From: Gnetum montanum
Lineage: Eukaryota; Streptophyta; Gnetopsida; Gnetales; Gnetaceae
Length of the DNA: 44,065 bases
Direction of reading: 5' to 3'
Assembly (NCBI GenBank): GCA_015680685.1
Contig: MNCI01015670.1
Location: 699,354-743,418, forward strand
The notes below the pieces were generated by a model. That model was not told the origin of the DNA. It did no database searches and worked only from the letters and a program-made list of their open reading frames with translations. Of the stretch, positions 1-12,424 are shown in pieces. A program made the position numbers and the translations under genes. Numbering within the stretch: position 1 is the first letter of the stretch; each line of letters begins with the position of its first letter.

Positions 1-35
1 TCCTTAGGTGAGTTGATTGCATGAGAAGAAGCCAT
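1..35 (-). pseudogene. 5' end of gag of element A, cut by window edge
   Basis: Reading the minus strand from position 35, an ATG is followed by codons for MASSHAINSPK. This matches the gag start of element C (MPSSHKSNSPPK at 15233). It lies about 130 bp downstream of the primer site at 164-181, as in C. The rest of gag and the body of the element lie outside the window to the left. Whether the full copy is coding cannot be judged. Confidence 0.6.
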
Positions 36-163
36 TTCTAATGGTGTGCTAACTTTCACCGTTATTTATGTTCTGAATTAACTGTTTGACCCTAAGGTTC
101 GTTTTAGGCTCACAACGATGTGAGTGATATCTCTTATGTTCAATTGGTGTGAAAAACACTTAC

Positions 164-181
164 TCCCCAGCAACGGCGCCA
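164..181 (-). other. Primer binding site of element A (tRNA-Asp type)
   Basis: The minus strand reads TGGCGCCGTTGCTGGGGA, one base past the LTR end. Plant tRNA-Asp ends in ...CAACGGCGCCA, so this is complementary with one mismatch (C to T at position 13). It fixes the polarity of the element: its interior runs to the left, out of the window. Confidence 0.85.
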
Positions 182-182
182 A

Positions 183-1240
183 TGATGAGTGGCGAGGTAC
201 CCCTACACTCAACCATACGAATACGAGCGTGTACGCGCGATCCGGTCGAACTCCATTGACTAAATGCCTTAACACCACAAGAAACACTTGGGGTTAATCG
301 TTCGTTGTCTTCCCAGGCTTGCTTGTAAGTGTCACGGTGTATGGTTAAGCAAGTCTGAGGTATGTGATTTTTTTTGGTATTTTCAAGTTTATCTTCTAAG
401 CTATGAGAGGGAAGGGTTGAGAAACTAAGCTAACTCTAACTACTGTCCTAAGTCTAAATTAACTAGCGTCAGCATCCATTCCCACTTACTAGACACACCC
501 TGAACTATGCAACTGTGGCTTACCAAACGCTAATCGTTACTGGGATCACCACACGTAACACAAGTGCTCGAAGTGGTCGTACTGAGGCACCTATTTAGCT
601 TAAGTGTGATAAGCAGCTGATTCCTTAGCTAGCTGTACACACCTGTGGGTGCTCGTAACTAAGTCATACTTATCACACATTCTAGCCTAGCGATGAGCAG
701 CCAATTCCTTGACTAGCCGTACACACTAAACTACCATTGGGATTACCAAGTGCAGAATCCTGGAATACGCTACTGGGTTACCAAGTAGTCAATGCTCGTA
801 GTCAAGTCGTACTCACGCGTTGTGACAAGCAGCCGATTCCTTGACTAGCCGTACACGTCCGTAGATACTCGTAATCAAGTCGTACTTGTGCGCACTAGGA
901 AAGCAGTAAATAAACAACAATAAAACCATGTGCTACAAGGTTTATCCAATCAAGTTCATCTTTATTTACGTACACAACTTGGGTTCAGGTTACAAGCTGC
1001 TCGAATAAAGAGCCGTTCACTCTAGGACTCCTACTGCGGGCACATGGGAAAAATTCTAACTCTAGAGTGATCAATCTACCAGAGCTTCGCTACTTCTAGC
1101 CAGGATTGGGAAATAAGGGGAGTGCCGCCTCTTATTTATAGATATGACAGTGGACCACGATATCGCGTACGTGATATTGCATGGGATGCGATATCACGGC
1201 GGCCGCGATATCGCGGCACAGTGCATGTCGCGTCTCATCA
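183..1240 (-). repeat. 5' LTR of element A
   Basis: This 1058 bp LTR runs TGATGAG...CTCATCA, read in either direction. On the minus strand it holds, in order, a U3 with three exact GATATC palindromes, a TATA box (TATAAATA, 1140-1133), and an R/U5 with three copies of a roughly 60-90 bp sub-repeat around the phrase GACTAGCCGTACAC. The long conserved U5 end is shared by all copies here. Flanking bases 1241-1245 (CTAGC) would be the target duplication, but its partner lies outside the window. Confidence 0.88.
1133..1140 (-). promoter_or_regulatory. TATA box in LTR A
   Basis: TATAAATA on the minus strand lies about 100 bp inside the U3 end, directly downstream of the GATATC cluster. The same arrangement is seen in the LTRs of B and C. 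Confidence 0.7.
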
Positions 1241-2904
1241 CTAGCTTGTTGTATACATCCTGAACTTACATATCCACTACTAGGATTACTAAGTAAATAC
1301 GTGTTTACAATTAGAACTAGTTGCACTCATTCCACCAAATTTTTATGTGCAAATAATAGTAAATATTAAGCTAATTACATGTGTAAAATAAATTACATTG
1401 AAAGTAAATTTTATTATAAGTCAAAGTCCTATAATGAATAGGAATCAATCTCGATCTTATTGTCATTCATGAATTATGTCCAAATACAATCCACTCAAAT
1501 AAGACATTATACAACTGATTCAAGTTCATGCTACACACACTCATTGACTATTACAAGAACTAAGAAATGAAACTAATAGAGTCTAGCTACTTACTAACTA
1601 AATAGTGTCATAAACACAATATGTGATTTGTATTTAGAAGCATTGATTATAATTGTGACATCATATTTACAATGTAGCATCTTACCATGAGAAATCATAG
1701 ATGCAACATCTCAGCAGACTAATATAATAATTTTTATTAAGTTTTCAAATATTTGGAAAACAATACTTCATCATACCTCCAGAACTTATCAAAAACATAG
1801 TTTTAAGTTATACAAAATGGGCTTAGATATTCATTACAAAATTTGTCAGGTCACTATGACTAGATGGACTATCATTACAAAATTTATAAAAATTGTAGAT
1901 GTGCTCAAAAATTTATTGACAATCAATCTTCATGTTTTTCTTTCTGGTGGTAGTTCTTTCAAACTTGGTTGCTTTGGTGACACTTCCCTTTTATGTAGAA
2001 GTTTTGAATGATGGACCAAAATTTCTCATCCTCGATCCATGTGTTTCAAGGTAGGGAACATGTAATTTTCAAGCTCTAAGTCTTTCATCTATTGCTTATC
2101 CACTTCTTGTCCATAATCATGTCCTTTTCTTGGCCTTCTCTTCTTGTCTTGCAAAAGACCTCTTGCCTATAGAATTCTTTTCAAGACTATTTATAGTCAC
2201 CAAGTGATCAATGTTAGTTTGGGTAAAATTTTCCTTAGTATCCAACCCTTTTCAAATCCTTAGTTAACTCCAAATTTGAAAAATTCAACATTTAGGCTTA
2301 AGGTTATTGAAAAATCATGTTCCTAAGACTCTAAGATAACTAAAATCATTAAATTCTAAGTTAATTTGATTACTTATACTATTAGTTATCTTGAAGTTCA
2401 ATAATGGGGTATTATAAAAATTTTCAAGAATCATATCCTTACCCACCACGATAAAGAGCTGAACTCCAATAGCTTCATAGGTTTTTGAACATTTGAAATT
2501 AAAGGTCTAATTTACAAGACATCACAAATGCACCAAAATATTAAAAATCATAAGGGCTAAACATTTTAAGATTTGGAATGGCTAAGGAATAGAAAATTTG
2601 AAGAAAATTTCAATATAAAGACTTCTAAAATTAATTAAAATTAATGAGAATTAGTTCCAAGATCATACATAAATTTAGAAAAGTTCCTCATAATGTCCTT
2701 AAAGATGTGAGGTTAGTTTAGAGCCATGATCAACAAAATTAATGCAAGTGGATCCTTTCCAAAGTGGGCTTCTACCCATAATTCCCTTACATAACCACTT
2801 CTATGGGTATCCATGAGTACCATAGAAGTTACATGTGGATCATGCCCTTATTTAAAACAACTCACAATTTCCTTAGTTGGAATCTTGTACTATGCGATAC
2901 AAGA
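1241..2904. other. Degenerate repeat DNA flanking element A, no gene
   Basis: Positions 1241-1340 resemble the middle of an older LTR of the same superfamily on the minus strand (vestiges of the phrase about a site, a dated position and TTGGTAAYCC-like motifs). Around 2745-2870, a stretch resembles the internal spacer of element B near 7085-7190 (both carry a phrase on the pattern of CCAAAG...GGCTC/T...CCC). The rest is AT-rich with no readable frame longer than about 65 codons. A decayed 3' part of an older relative is the likeliest reading, but it is not proven. Confidence 0.35.
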
Positions 2905-3039
2905 ACATCATTATCATCATCATCCTAGCCTTGTCCCAACAAAATCAGGTTAGCTACATGAGCTATTTTTTGCTTTTCATCTCTTTGATTATTTTTTCCC
3001 TTTCTTCTTTGGTCTTTGTTTCAGTGGCTTTTCTAGAAT

Positions 3040-5020
3040 ACTGATGTATCAATCTTTATTTATAGGCTTATTATCTGATCTTATTTAAACATATTCAAAC
3101 CATATAAGTTTCTATTCTTGTAGCTTATCTAAAATAGAAGCTACTACAAGTCTTCCTCTAATATCTGTATTATATAGTTTATCTCTTCTACTAACATTTA
3201 ACATCCATTGAAGGATATGCATTTCTATCACACCAATTTTTTGTTCATTCCTCTTTTGTACTATGTAAGCTTTAACACCATATAAGATAGCAAACATGAT
3301 TGTTATCTAGTAAACTATTTCCATTAATTTTATTGCTATTATTTTATCACATAAAACACTACTAATTTGTTTTCATTTTGATCATCCTATCTCAATTCTA
3401 TTTTTGATAATTCTATCAATTTCACCATTTGATTGGAGGATTAATCCTAGGTAGAAAAATTAATTTGCAATGAGAGCCTTTTTCCCTTAAATTATCACTT
3501 CTATTTTACCACTATTTATGTTATTGTTAAAACTACATTTCATATATTCTATCTTACTTCTAATAATTTTTAAGCCTTTTGATTTTAGAGCATGTCTCCA
3601 CTTCTCTATTTTAGTAGTAATATTTTCTTGAGTTGATTCCATCAAAGGATTTCATCATGTATTTTCTTTGTTAATTCATCCATAATAATGATAAATGAGT
3701 ATGAGCTAAGTGCAAATCCCTGATGTAGACCTACTATGACTAGAAAATTAGATGTTATTCCACAAGCTATTCTAATTTTAATGGTAGCTCATGTTTTGAA
3801 TCACTTTAATATATTTATTAGGAATGTTTTTTCCTTTCAAGGTCCACCAAATAATATCATTAGGCACTCTACCATAGTTTTTTTCCAAATCAATGAAGAT
3901 CATATTAGATTTTTTTTCTATGTTTTCTTAATTTCTCCACCAATTGTAGTATCAAAAAAATAGCCTCTATAATAGATCTCTCTGGCATAAATCCAAGTTG
4001 ATTTTCTAATACTATTGATTCAATTCTAAGATGCTACTCTTTGACTCTCTCCCAAAGCCTCATAGTATGAGTCATTACCTTGATCTCTTTATAGTTTGCA
4101 CAATTTTGTACATCTCATTTATTTTTGTAAATGGGAATAACAAAATTTTTTTCCAATTGTTTATCATTTATCTATTCTTTAAAATTTTTCTAAATAATTA
4201 TATTAGCCAAGAAACTCTTGCATCTCCCAATTCTTTTCAATCTTCTATGGGAATGTTATCTAGTCCAACAACTTTTTCATTTTTCATATTTGATAAGGCT
4301 ATCTTTACCTTAGAAAAGGAAAGTTCATTAACCAAAAAACAATTTGATTCTTCTTCTTAGGTGTCTTCTCTTGGGGATTCTTTATTTAATAATTCTTGAA
4401 AATAATTTTTCTACCTATCCAAAATTTCATTGTCATTTACCAAAATTCTTTCATTTGCCTACTTGATGTATTTGCCATGATTAATGTCCTTACATATCTT
4501 ATTTCTAATTTTTTCCAATTTATAAATAGATTTATCTTCCTTTATTCCTAATTTCTCATAAAACCTACTTAAAACCGTATGTTTGACTTTGACTACTACT
4601 ACAGTTAGTTCCTTTTTCATTTTGTATATCAGCTTGTTATCTTGGCTACCACTTTGCTACCATTTCTTGAAACATTTTTTCCTCATTTTAGATAACATGT
4701 TACACTTCATCGCTCCACCACCATCTCTTCTGTGAGATGTATTTTTTGCCTTTTGTTTCACCCAAATTATTCTTTCCAATTTTCTGAATGCAACTTTTCA
4801 TCTAACCCCAAATTAAATTTATAGAGCAAACCTAATTCTAGATGTCTTCATGAAGAAATTTTTCTTTGAATAAGATGATGTTATTTGTTTTTAAATTCCA
4901 CCATTTTATACATTTAGTCCCTTTTCTCATGTTATCTTTAAAGCTATGTAGATGTGCAAGGTACTCTCTAAGTATGACCTTGTAGTCTTTAAACATGGCC
5001 CAAACTCTTTTGCATAACAA
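3040..5020 (-). pseudogene. LINE 1 reverse transcriptase, decayed
   Basis: Minus-strand translation in shifting frames gives, in order: a KWWNLK block near 4880; YKNKxDVQNCANYKEIK near 4120; a LENQLGFMPERS-like block near 4000; a MDELTKKIHDE block near 3690; EKWRHALKSKG near 3600; and a C-terminal block (3112-3297) with YGVKAY, EMHILQWM and RRDKLYN. These are ordered segments of plant LINE RT proteins. The FADD catalytic box, expected between MDELT and the VDES-like segment, is missing: the two flanks abut with about ten codons lost. It is therefore dead as an RT. The call to an RT is firm; the clade is not determined. Confidence 0.82.
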
Positions 5021-5100
5021 GAAATACTCAATTTTTTTTTATCCGTATCATTCTTGCATGTAATTAAATGTTCCATCATTTTCTTAAAATAAGTATTTTT

Positions 5101-5105
5101 AATTG
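5101..5105. repeat. Target duplication AATTG, left copy (solo LTR)
   Basis: AATTG directly precedes TGATGAGCAAC at 5106 and recurs at 13214-13218 directly after ...TTCATCA. A 5 bp duplication is normal for Ty3/Gypsy integration. Confidence 0.8.
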
Positions 5106-5348
5106 TGATGAGCAACAAATACCCCTACGCTCAACCATACGAATCACTAAGCATTCATGCGCAATCCAGTCAAATTCTGTGGACTCTATGTCTTTCGATA
5201 CACTAGCCTCTAGGAAGTGAACTTGCCCTAACAGTCATTTGTTGTCTTCCAAATTACACTTGTGATATGCAGAGATATGGTGAAGTGTAATCAAGGCATA
5301 TTATTTTTATTATTTTTATGTTTTATATTTTGGGTGCTTCAAACAAAG
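5106..5348 (-). repeat. Solo LTR (old subfamily), left segment
   Basis: This is the U5 end of an older, diverged LTR of the same superfamily. It starts TGATGAGCAAC and carries the conserved ATACCCCTACGCTCAACCAT block. It is cut at 5348 by insertion of element B and continues at 12588-13213. The rejoined LTR would be about 869 bp. No interior of the same age lies beside it, so it is a solo LTR. Confidence 0.8.
5344..5348. repeat. Target duplication CAAAG, left copy (element B)
   Basis: CAAAG precedes the LTR end at 5349 and recurs at 12583-12587 directly after ...CTCATCA. Confidence 0.85.
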
Positions 5349-6317
5349 TGAGGAGTGGCGAGGTACCCCTACACTCAACCATACGAAACGAGCATAGCAT
5401 GCGCGATCCGGTTGAACTCCGCAGACTAAATGCCTAAACGCCCCATGGAACACTTGGGGTTAATCATTTGTTGTCTTCCCAAACTTACTTGTTGTTGTCA
5501 TAGTGTATGGTTAAGTAAGTCTGAGGTATTTGATTTTTATAGTATTTTCTAGTTTTTCTCCTATGCTAAGGGGTGAAGGGTTGAGAAAGCTAACTAACTC
5601 TAACTAAGGACCTAAGTCTAAATTAACTAGCATTAGCATCGGTTCCCACTTACTATACACACCCTGAACTATGCAACTATGGCTACCAAATGCTAATCAT
5701 TACTGGGATCACCACATGTAACGCACGTGCTCAAAGTGGTCATACTGAGGCACTTAATTAACCTAAACATGATGAGTAGCCGATTCCTTAACTAGTCGTA
5801 CACACCCGTAAATGCTCGTAATCAAGTCGTACTCATGCCATATTCTAGGAGTTGAGGGTGAGAGAGACTAATCGTGATGAGTAGCCGATTCCTTGGTTAT
5901 CCATACACATTCGTCAATGCTCATAACCAAGTTGTACTCATCCCTTGCTAATGTAGGTAATAAATAACATGTAATAAATAACAAGTAATAAATCCTATTC
6001 CATGCACTACAAGGTTTATCCACAAAGCTCGTCTTTATTGCCATACACAACTTACGTTCAAGTACAAAGCTGCTCGAATAAAGATCCGTTCACTTGGGGA
6101 CTCCTACTACGGGCACATGGAAAATATTCTATCTTTGGAGTGATCAAACTGCTAGAGTTTCCCTACTTTAAGCCTATGATGGGAAATGAGGGGAGTGCCA
6201 CCTCTTATTTATAGATTTGGCGGTGGACTGCAATATTGCGTACACGATATCGTAAGGGATGACGTGATATCGCGGCCCATGCGATATCATGTACACATGT
6301 GATATTGCGTCTCATCA
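5349..6317 (-). repeat. 3' LTR of element B
   Basis: This 969 bp LTR ends CTCATCA at 6317 and begins TGAGGAG at 5349, with one base changed from the family's TGATGAG. It holds a GATATC cluster (6237-6305), a TATA box (6213-6206) and two copies of the U5 sub-repeat, one fewer than in A and C. It is next to the polypurine tract at 6318-6330, which identifies it as the 3' LTR. Confidence 0.87.
6206..6213 (-). promoter_or_regulatory. TATA box in 3' LTR of B
   Basis: TATAAATA on the minus strand is followed by AAGAGGTGGCACTCCCCTCA, the same context as in LTRs A and C. Confidence 0.65.
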
Positions 6318-6330
6318 TACCCCCATGACT
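6318..6330 (-). other. Polypurine tract of element B
   Basis: The minus strand reads AGTCATGGGGGTA and abuts the 3' LTR start TGATGAG. It is short for a plus-strand priming site but is in the right place and identical to that of C (20521-20533). Confidence 0.65.
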
Positions 6331-8464
6331 GAATGAAAACTCGTCCTCGAGTTCCTTACAATAATATCGGGAAGGTATGGAATTATTGAGGGGAATGGAA
6401 CTAATGGGATGACATGTGAATGGATCATTATTACAAGACTTGACAAAATTGGTGTTCATGACAACAAGGGTGAACACCTTATTACAATGACATCAGGCCT
6501 TTGTTGGCAGTTTGAGAGAAAGAGAGAGATAGAAAGAAGTGTTGCTACTGCCTACGCCAAGATTGCGCTTTTCATTGTCCTTCGGTAAGCGCACTATTCA
6601 TCTTGCTCCTTGTATAGTTGCTTCCAGTACTACTCCATTCCAAGTGTTTGCTCCAGCACCAGATCCAATCCGTTGTTTGTATGATCACCATCTACACACA
6701 CAACACAATCTTAATTTGCAAGGATAAATGAATCTCAATGTAGTTGATACCTTGTTGCGGTGTAAGTCCATTGGCTAGGTTGTGGTATGGTTGATATGGA
6801 TCTGGGAATATGTTACTAATGACTACCGAAGGTGTAGGGGTTAGGAAGAGAATCAAAAATTTTGGGGCTAGGAGAAAATTGAAAAAATCAGGCCCCGTAC
6901 CCCCATGACTAATCGCAAACCTCTGGTAGCATTAGAATGGAGAAAAGAAAGGAGTAAGAAGGATAGATAAAAAGAGATAACTATGGCATCGATGAAATGG
7001 ATGTCAAGATGGTAATGAACAAAATAAAATTAATTGCAAAATGTTAAGGGAAAGAATTTAACTAATGCTCCAAATAGGAATGTCAGTGGGTCCTCCCCAA
7101 AGCAGGCTCATGCCCTTAATGCCCCGACAAACCCACATTCAAAGAGTCCATAGGCCCTGGGAATGTCATTTGGAACAAGAGTTAAAGTCTTAACCACAAG
7201 AATTTACCAAAAAGAAAATAATGCATCAACCAAAATATATACACTAATGATACAATCGGCAATGAGGTGAATAATGGAGAAAAGGATGGAGAGAAGAGAA
7301 TGGAATGGAATCCCAAGGACAAGGTGGTGTACAGCCCCTTGTGTGTTGCATGATTAATGTGACTCAGCACATCCCATTCCAAGTCCAGCCTCAAACCAAC
7401 CACTTCCAGTAACTTCGCATCAATGCATTCAGCTAAACCATCCACTTGGATAACAAGGATGCATCTCCAGAAAGCCACCACCATTCCAACAAAACAAAGG
7501 AGAGAATGGGAAGCGAGAAGGGCCTTAGTTAGAGGGAACACTTTTGGTTCCATAACCAATGCTTGTAGCCCAAATTTTATTTCATCTAAGGGGTGTGCTT
7601 TGAATTCTCACTTTCTTTGTTTTTTTTTAATGTTTTTATGTGTGAGAACCACACCATGCAAAGACTTCTTATTTTTATTGGCTCAGCTTCTGATAGATGG
7701 GGTAACATCGGAACGGTAAGAAAAATCAAGAAGAAAACATCCAAGCACCTAAGAGAATGACCAACACAAAAGCATCAAGTTCCTTTGAAATCACACCCTT
7801 TTCAATACTTGAGTCCTTCCTTAGTTGGAGAAATACCCAGTCACCGATTCGTTAAAATTCTTATTAAGAGGGACTGTACGTTTCCAAGTCGAGAGAAACC
7901 ATAGAAATTGGTGGATGGATGGATGAAGTGATCTCATTGCCTATCATATCAAAAGAAACATACCTTAGTATCAACATTTTGACTTAAAGGTAAAAACCAA
8001 ACATTAGCAATCAATATGAAAACAATTCATACCATCATACCGAACACTTATTATGGGACAAACTTACAAGGTGGATCACACACACACACACACACACAAA
8101 AAATAGAAAAGTATAACGATGTTGTAAAACAAAAACTAGAAAAGTTAAAGAAATTTGTAAAACAAAAATTAGAAAAGTTAAAGAAATTTGTAAAACAAAA
8201 ATGTGTAAAACAAGAACGTTGTAAAACAAAAACATGTAAAACAAAAATCGAAAAAGAACTGAGGGCCCCATATGATCAGCATAGGTGGCCATCTCCTCCA
8301 TGACTGAGTTTTAAGGGAGAGATCCGAAATAATGAGCATCTGTTTGAATTTCTTAAAAGTTCCCAACTTCTCCCAATTGATGATCTTAGATTAAGGGGTG
8401 GAAGTTGGTGACACTCATATTCCAATGTATATATGCTTTCGTTATAGGCATGGGTGTCCTTAGT
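6331..8464 (-). other. Unassigned 3' interior of element B
   Basis: This region aligns with 18382-20520 of element C throughout, so it belongs to the family and is not a chance insertion. It includes a second AGTCATGGGGG (6900-6910), a run of readable sense codons (7570-7182, about 125 codons with a hydrophobic middle), a CA microsatellite (8080-8098) and a T-rich 33 bp tandem repeat (8100-8245). No known domain is recognised. In many Ty3/Gypsy elements this position holds extra frames or an env-like gene, but nothing here supports a specific function. Confidence 0.6.
8100..8245 (+). repeat. 33 bp tandem repeat with lysine-rich frame
   Basis: Units of about 33 bp on the pattern AAACAAAAATTAGAAAAGTT plus AAAGAAATTTGT occur at least twice nearly perfectly, then decay into shorter AAACAAAAA units. 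The plus strand (antisense to B) reads lysine-rich heptads KQKLEKLKKFV inside an open frame at 8016-8303. Element C keeps the same repeat and the same antisense frame (18543-18776). Confidence 0.7.
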
Positions 8465-11400
8465 TCATTCCATGCATATTTTTCCGCTCCTTCTAGTGGC
8501 TATCAACCACTGGGTGTCTACTACTTCTTGTGTGGTTGCTATAGACAGGCATCTTTGGTTCAAAGTTTCATGGGCACACCTATTACATGGAGGAGATGAG
8601 CATCCCTCCATGTCATCACCCAATGAATCACTGTATGTGATGCATGGAAATTTCCTCTTCTCAATCTTTCCACAAATGTTTATCTTAGAAATTTCTAAGG
8701 AAAGATCGCGGATCCTAAGTCATGCCCTTCCCATTATAATTGGGAAGTCCCCTTTGTTGTTGTTAACTTCTATCACCAGAAAATCAGTTGGGTAAGACCA
8801 ACCACACACAATGGTAATAACGTCCTCCACCAAGCCCAAGGGAATGGTGATGGACTGGTCTGCCAACTCTAGTTGAATGTTGCTCTTCTTAAGTTGGGGC
8901 AGGTTCCAGGCGTGATACATCTCTCATGAAATTAAGTTGACTCTGGAACCTGAGTTAAGAAGAGCCCTATGTGGTTCATTTCTGGTGATCTGTAAATAGA
9001 TTAAGGGACTCCTAGGGTTAGTTAGTTTCCTGGGAAGGTGGCCTACCTTGATCTAGTCAATTATATTATGCATTAACATAACCGTATGCATTAAGCTCTA
9101 TTGGACTGAAGGGTGCTCTGAAGTGTTAGATGGTGGAGGAGTGTACATGGCCTCAACCACTTGTTGTTGTGAGAGTTTGTATGGGCTTTTGGTTTTGAAG
9201 TAAGATCTTCACTTTTTACAGTTTTCAGAACCAGCAACAGGTTGAATATTTAAAGCTCTTGCAGCGTGATGTTGCTGTGGTTAAGGAGGAATTTCCCCTT
9301 GCATTGTTGGAGCAGGAGGTGTTACAGGAACTACTTGTGGTGGAAGAGGTGTGGATGGATTAGGAGGATGGTATGGGTATGGAGTGTCTCCCGGAGGAGA
9401 AGGAGTCCTTCTAAAGTACTCCCAAATTTGGTAGTAACGGCTGGGGATTGAGTGACTCATAGAGTCACTTGGAGAAATCGGCTGCTGCACATAATATCCA
9501 TAAGGGTCAGGTTGTCGGTAAGGGTACTGATATTTCGATGATGGCATCCCCCATGACTGTGGGTATTGCCACTGCTGATGCTATCCGATGGACTGTGGGG
9601 GAGTTCCACTTAGATAATACATTAGTGGTTGGTGGAACTGCCTTGGGTTACCTTGTGGATAAGGTAACCTTTAGGGTATTTTCCGTTGGTTAAGTCTTGG
9701 ATTAAGCGCATACACCCCAAACTCCTGTAGATGTGAGACAATAGGGCAATATCCCTTAGGATGTTTATAGTAGCAAACCTCACATCCACTATCATCGTCT
9801 GTGTCAGAGTCCACAGCCACATCAAAGTTAGTGATTTTTCCCTTACCCTTGTTATGTGCAGGGCCTAAATCTCTCCACTTTTGCTTACCTTTCTCACTAC
9901 TTTGTTCTACCTTAGACTCTTCTACAATTTTTAAGACAGTTTCAATTTTAGAGTCTAAGGAAATCCATACGTCATCTACCTTAGCCGCTATTTCTGTTGT
10001 TAATTTTTGGATCAGCAAGGTTTTCCGGTTCATCAACTCTTCAAGTGGTAACTCATCCTCTTCATCACAAAACTTCACTCCCTTGTTTCGAAGGGAGGAA
10101 TCGCGGTTGTACTCTTCTACACTTTCCCTTTTGCATAGCTCACCTTCTTCGTTTGCTACTTGCTCCAACAAGCTTTGTACTTCATGGGATCTAAGTTGTG
10201 AGAGTCTCCCTTGGGCATAAGCCCCAAGGGTTTTCCTCGTTTCATTCCTTAGCCCATCCATGATGTGGCGAAGTTGATCCCGCTGAGCGTACCCATGACC
10301 CGGGAAATGATGTAACAATGTGTAATAGCGGGCCATGGTAGCATCCAAGGGTTCATGATGACCTTACTTCCAGCCTTGGATCTGCTTATGCAAATTGGAC
10401 ACTCTGGAGTATGTTTGATACTTCTCGTTGAATAGTTCTAACATCGTACTCCACCTCCTGATGGTTTCTGGTTCTAAGGACCGGTACCAACTCTCTACTT
10501 CCTTAGTGAGTGTCCTTAGGAACAACTTAAGTTTCTACCACTCACTATCTATATTTTGCAAGGCACAAGCATTGTGGAATGCCTGTAAATGATTTTGCGG
10601 ATCAGCATTGTATCCCCCTTCAAATCGTGGGATATTGTTCATGTCTAATCGTTTAATCTGACTATCTTTAAAATTTCTTATGGGAATCCTAACTATCTCC
10701 GTTATGTCAAGCATACTTCGAGTTGCGAGTAGGGGCTCGTCATGATCATCTCTTTTATGATGCCTATGATGTCTGCGTTGTTCCCTATTCTCCCTACGTC
10801 CTTACCCTTGTCCTCTCTCTCGACTTTCCCGTCGAGGTCTTTTATCCTTTTTACTTTTATCCTTACCTTTATGTTCATGGTGGTTGTGCCCAGATGTGGA
10901 AGGAGAGGGTGAGTGATGTAAAGAAGGGGAAGAAGAAGGGGAACCATCGCCATGACGATGTTTCTTGCCTTCTCTTCGGCTGCTACGACTCCGATCGTGG
11001 TGACGATCTAAGTTCCCATCCTTAGCGTAAGTGGTTGTTCCCTCTGTGAACAGCTGGTGTTCATGGGCATCAGAACCAGGGATATGGATTGTTGATCATA
11101 GATTCTGATATCCTTCCTCCTCACCATCATTAGAAGGGGGAACATCATTTGTTAAGGAACTCGTGATAAGGGGTTCTTCATCTCCTATTTCGCTAAGGAC
11201 ATATGGGGCTTTTCCCTTCAGAAAAGTATGTTGACTCTCCTGCCTTAAGTCTCTCATATGTTGGGCATCTGTGGGATAGTAATCCCTCATGTCAAAATCT
11301 TCCGCAACATATTCCACAAAATGTTCTTGCATGCCAATCTATGCCAAGGCACGGAAAAGCATGTGAGAGATTGATCGATCTAGGGGTAACACGATGTTAC

Positions 11401-11593
11401 CTTGCAAATCTCTCCACCACAGTTGTTCGTCTTGATGGAGAATAAAAGTAAAATTAGGAATATACTCATCAGGATGAGTATATGTCATCTTATATTTTTT
11501 AGGACTTGGCTGATTTTGGTTATGTGTTTTATGTTGCCAACTGTCTCATGTATGATCCTTAGGTGGTGAGTTGCTCTTATGAGAAGAAGGCAT
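8465..11593 (-). pseudogene. Gag-protease of element B, decayed
   Basis: It starts at ATG 11593 (MPSSHKSNSPPK) and ends at a stop at 8465-8467. Along the minus strand there is an N-terminal part, then an Arg/Ser/His-rich stretch (10702-11000), a Retrotrans_gag-like core with WYR...YTLLHHFPGHGYAQRDQL (about 10250-10660), an acidic region, a zinc knuckle CEVCYYKHPKGYC (C-x2-C-x3-H-x4-C, near 9746-9785), a Pro/Tyr-rich tail, and a retropepsin-like domain (8650-9060). Gag and protease lie in one frame here, suggesting a single fused polyprotein. The protease catalytic Asp is lost: the codon at 8956-8954 reads Asn (LLNSGS). Several in-frame stops and frameshifts make it non-functional. Confidence 0.82.
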
Positions 11594-11628
11594 TTTTATC
11601 GGTGTGCTAATTTACCATTAATTAAATT

Positions 11629-12424
11629 NNNNNNNNNNNNNNNNNNNNNNNNNNNNNNNNNNNNNNNNNNNNNNNNNNNNNNNNNNNNNNNNNNNNNNNN
11701 NNNNNNNNNNNNNNNNNNNNNNNNNNNNNNNNNNNNNNNNNNNNNNNNNNNNNNNNNNNNNNNNNNNNNNNNNNNNNNNNNNNNNNNNNNNNNNNNNNNN
11801 NNNNNNNNNNNNNNNNNNNNNNNNNNNNNNNNNNNNNNNNNNNNNNNNNNNNNNNNNNNNNNNNNNNNNNNNNNNNNNNNNNNNNNNNNNNNNNNNNNNN
11901 NNNNNNNNNNNNNNNNNNNNNNNNNNNNNNNNNNNNNNNNNNNNNNNNNNNNNNNNNNNNNNNNNNNNNNNNNNNNNNNNNNNNNNNNNNNNNNNNNNNN
12001 NNNNNNNNNNNNNNNNNNNNNNNNNNNNNNNNNNNNNNNNNNNNNNNNNNNNNNNNNNNNNNNNNNNNNNNNNNNNNNNNNNNNNNNNNNNNNNNNNNNN
12101 NNNNNNNNNNNNNNNNNNNNNNNNNNNNNNNNNNNNNNNNNNNNNNNNNNNNNNNNNNNNNNNNNNNNNNNNNNNNNNNNNNNNNNNNNNNNNNNNNNNN
12201 NNNNNNNNNNNNNNNNNNNNNNNNNNNNNNNNNNNNNNNNNNNNNNNNNNNNNNNNNNNNNNNNNNNNNNNNNNNNNNNNNNNNNNNNNNNNNNNNNNNN
12301 NNNNNNNNNNNNNNNNNNNNNNNNNNNNNNNNNNNNNNNNNNNNNNNNNNNNNNNNNNNNNNNNNNNNNNNNNNNNNNNNNNNNNNNNNNNNNNNNNNNN
12401 NNNNNNNNNNNNNNNNNNNNNNNN
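11629..12424. other. Assembly gap (796 N)
   Basis: The run of N covers the gag leader, the primer site and most of the 5' LTR of B. By comparison with the 3' LTR, roughly 0.9 kb should lie here, so the gap size is about right. Reading frames drawn across it are meaningless. Confidence 0.97.

Larger units (their letters stand above)
2905..5105 (-). mobile_element. LINE 1, 3' part (RT half), interrupted at 5105
   Basis: This minus-strand non-LTR retrotransposon is broken by stops and small indels. It ends at the left in a GAT-rich tail (2907-2925), a usual LINE 3' end. Its 5' part resumes at 13219, beyond a nested LTR insertion: the AATTG target duplication at 5101-5105 and 13214-13218 shows the LINE was the target. 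It carries the reverse transcriptase and C-terminal segment; the endonuclease half is at 13240-13780. Confidence 0.8.

Noticed and set aside
8080-8098. CA microsatellite as a regulatory element
   Set aside because: The matching place in C has only a short interrupted run; ordinary microsatellite variation.
9801-10220. 139-codon plus-strand frame
   Set aside because: Antisense shadow of the gag of element B; the Ser/Leu-rich composition follows from the Lys/Glu-rich sense strand.
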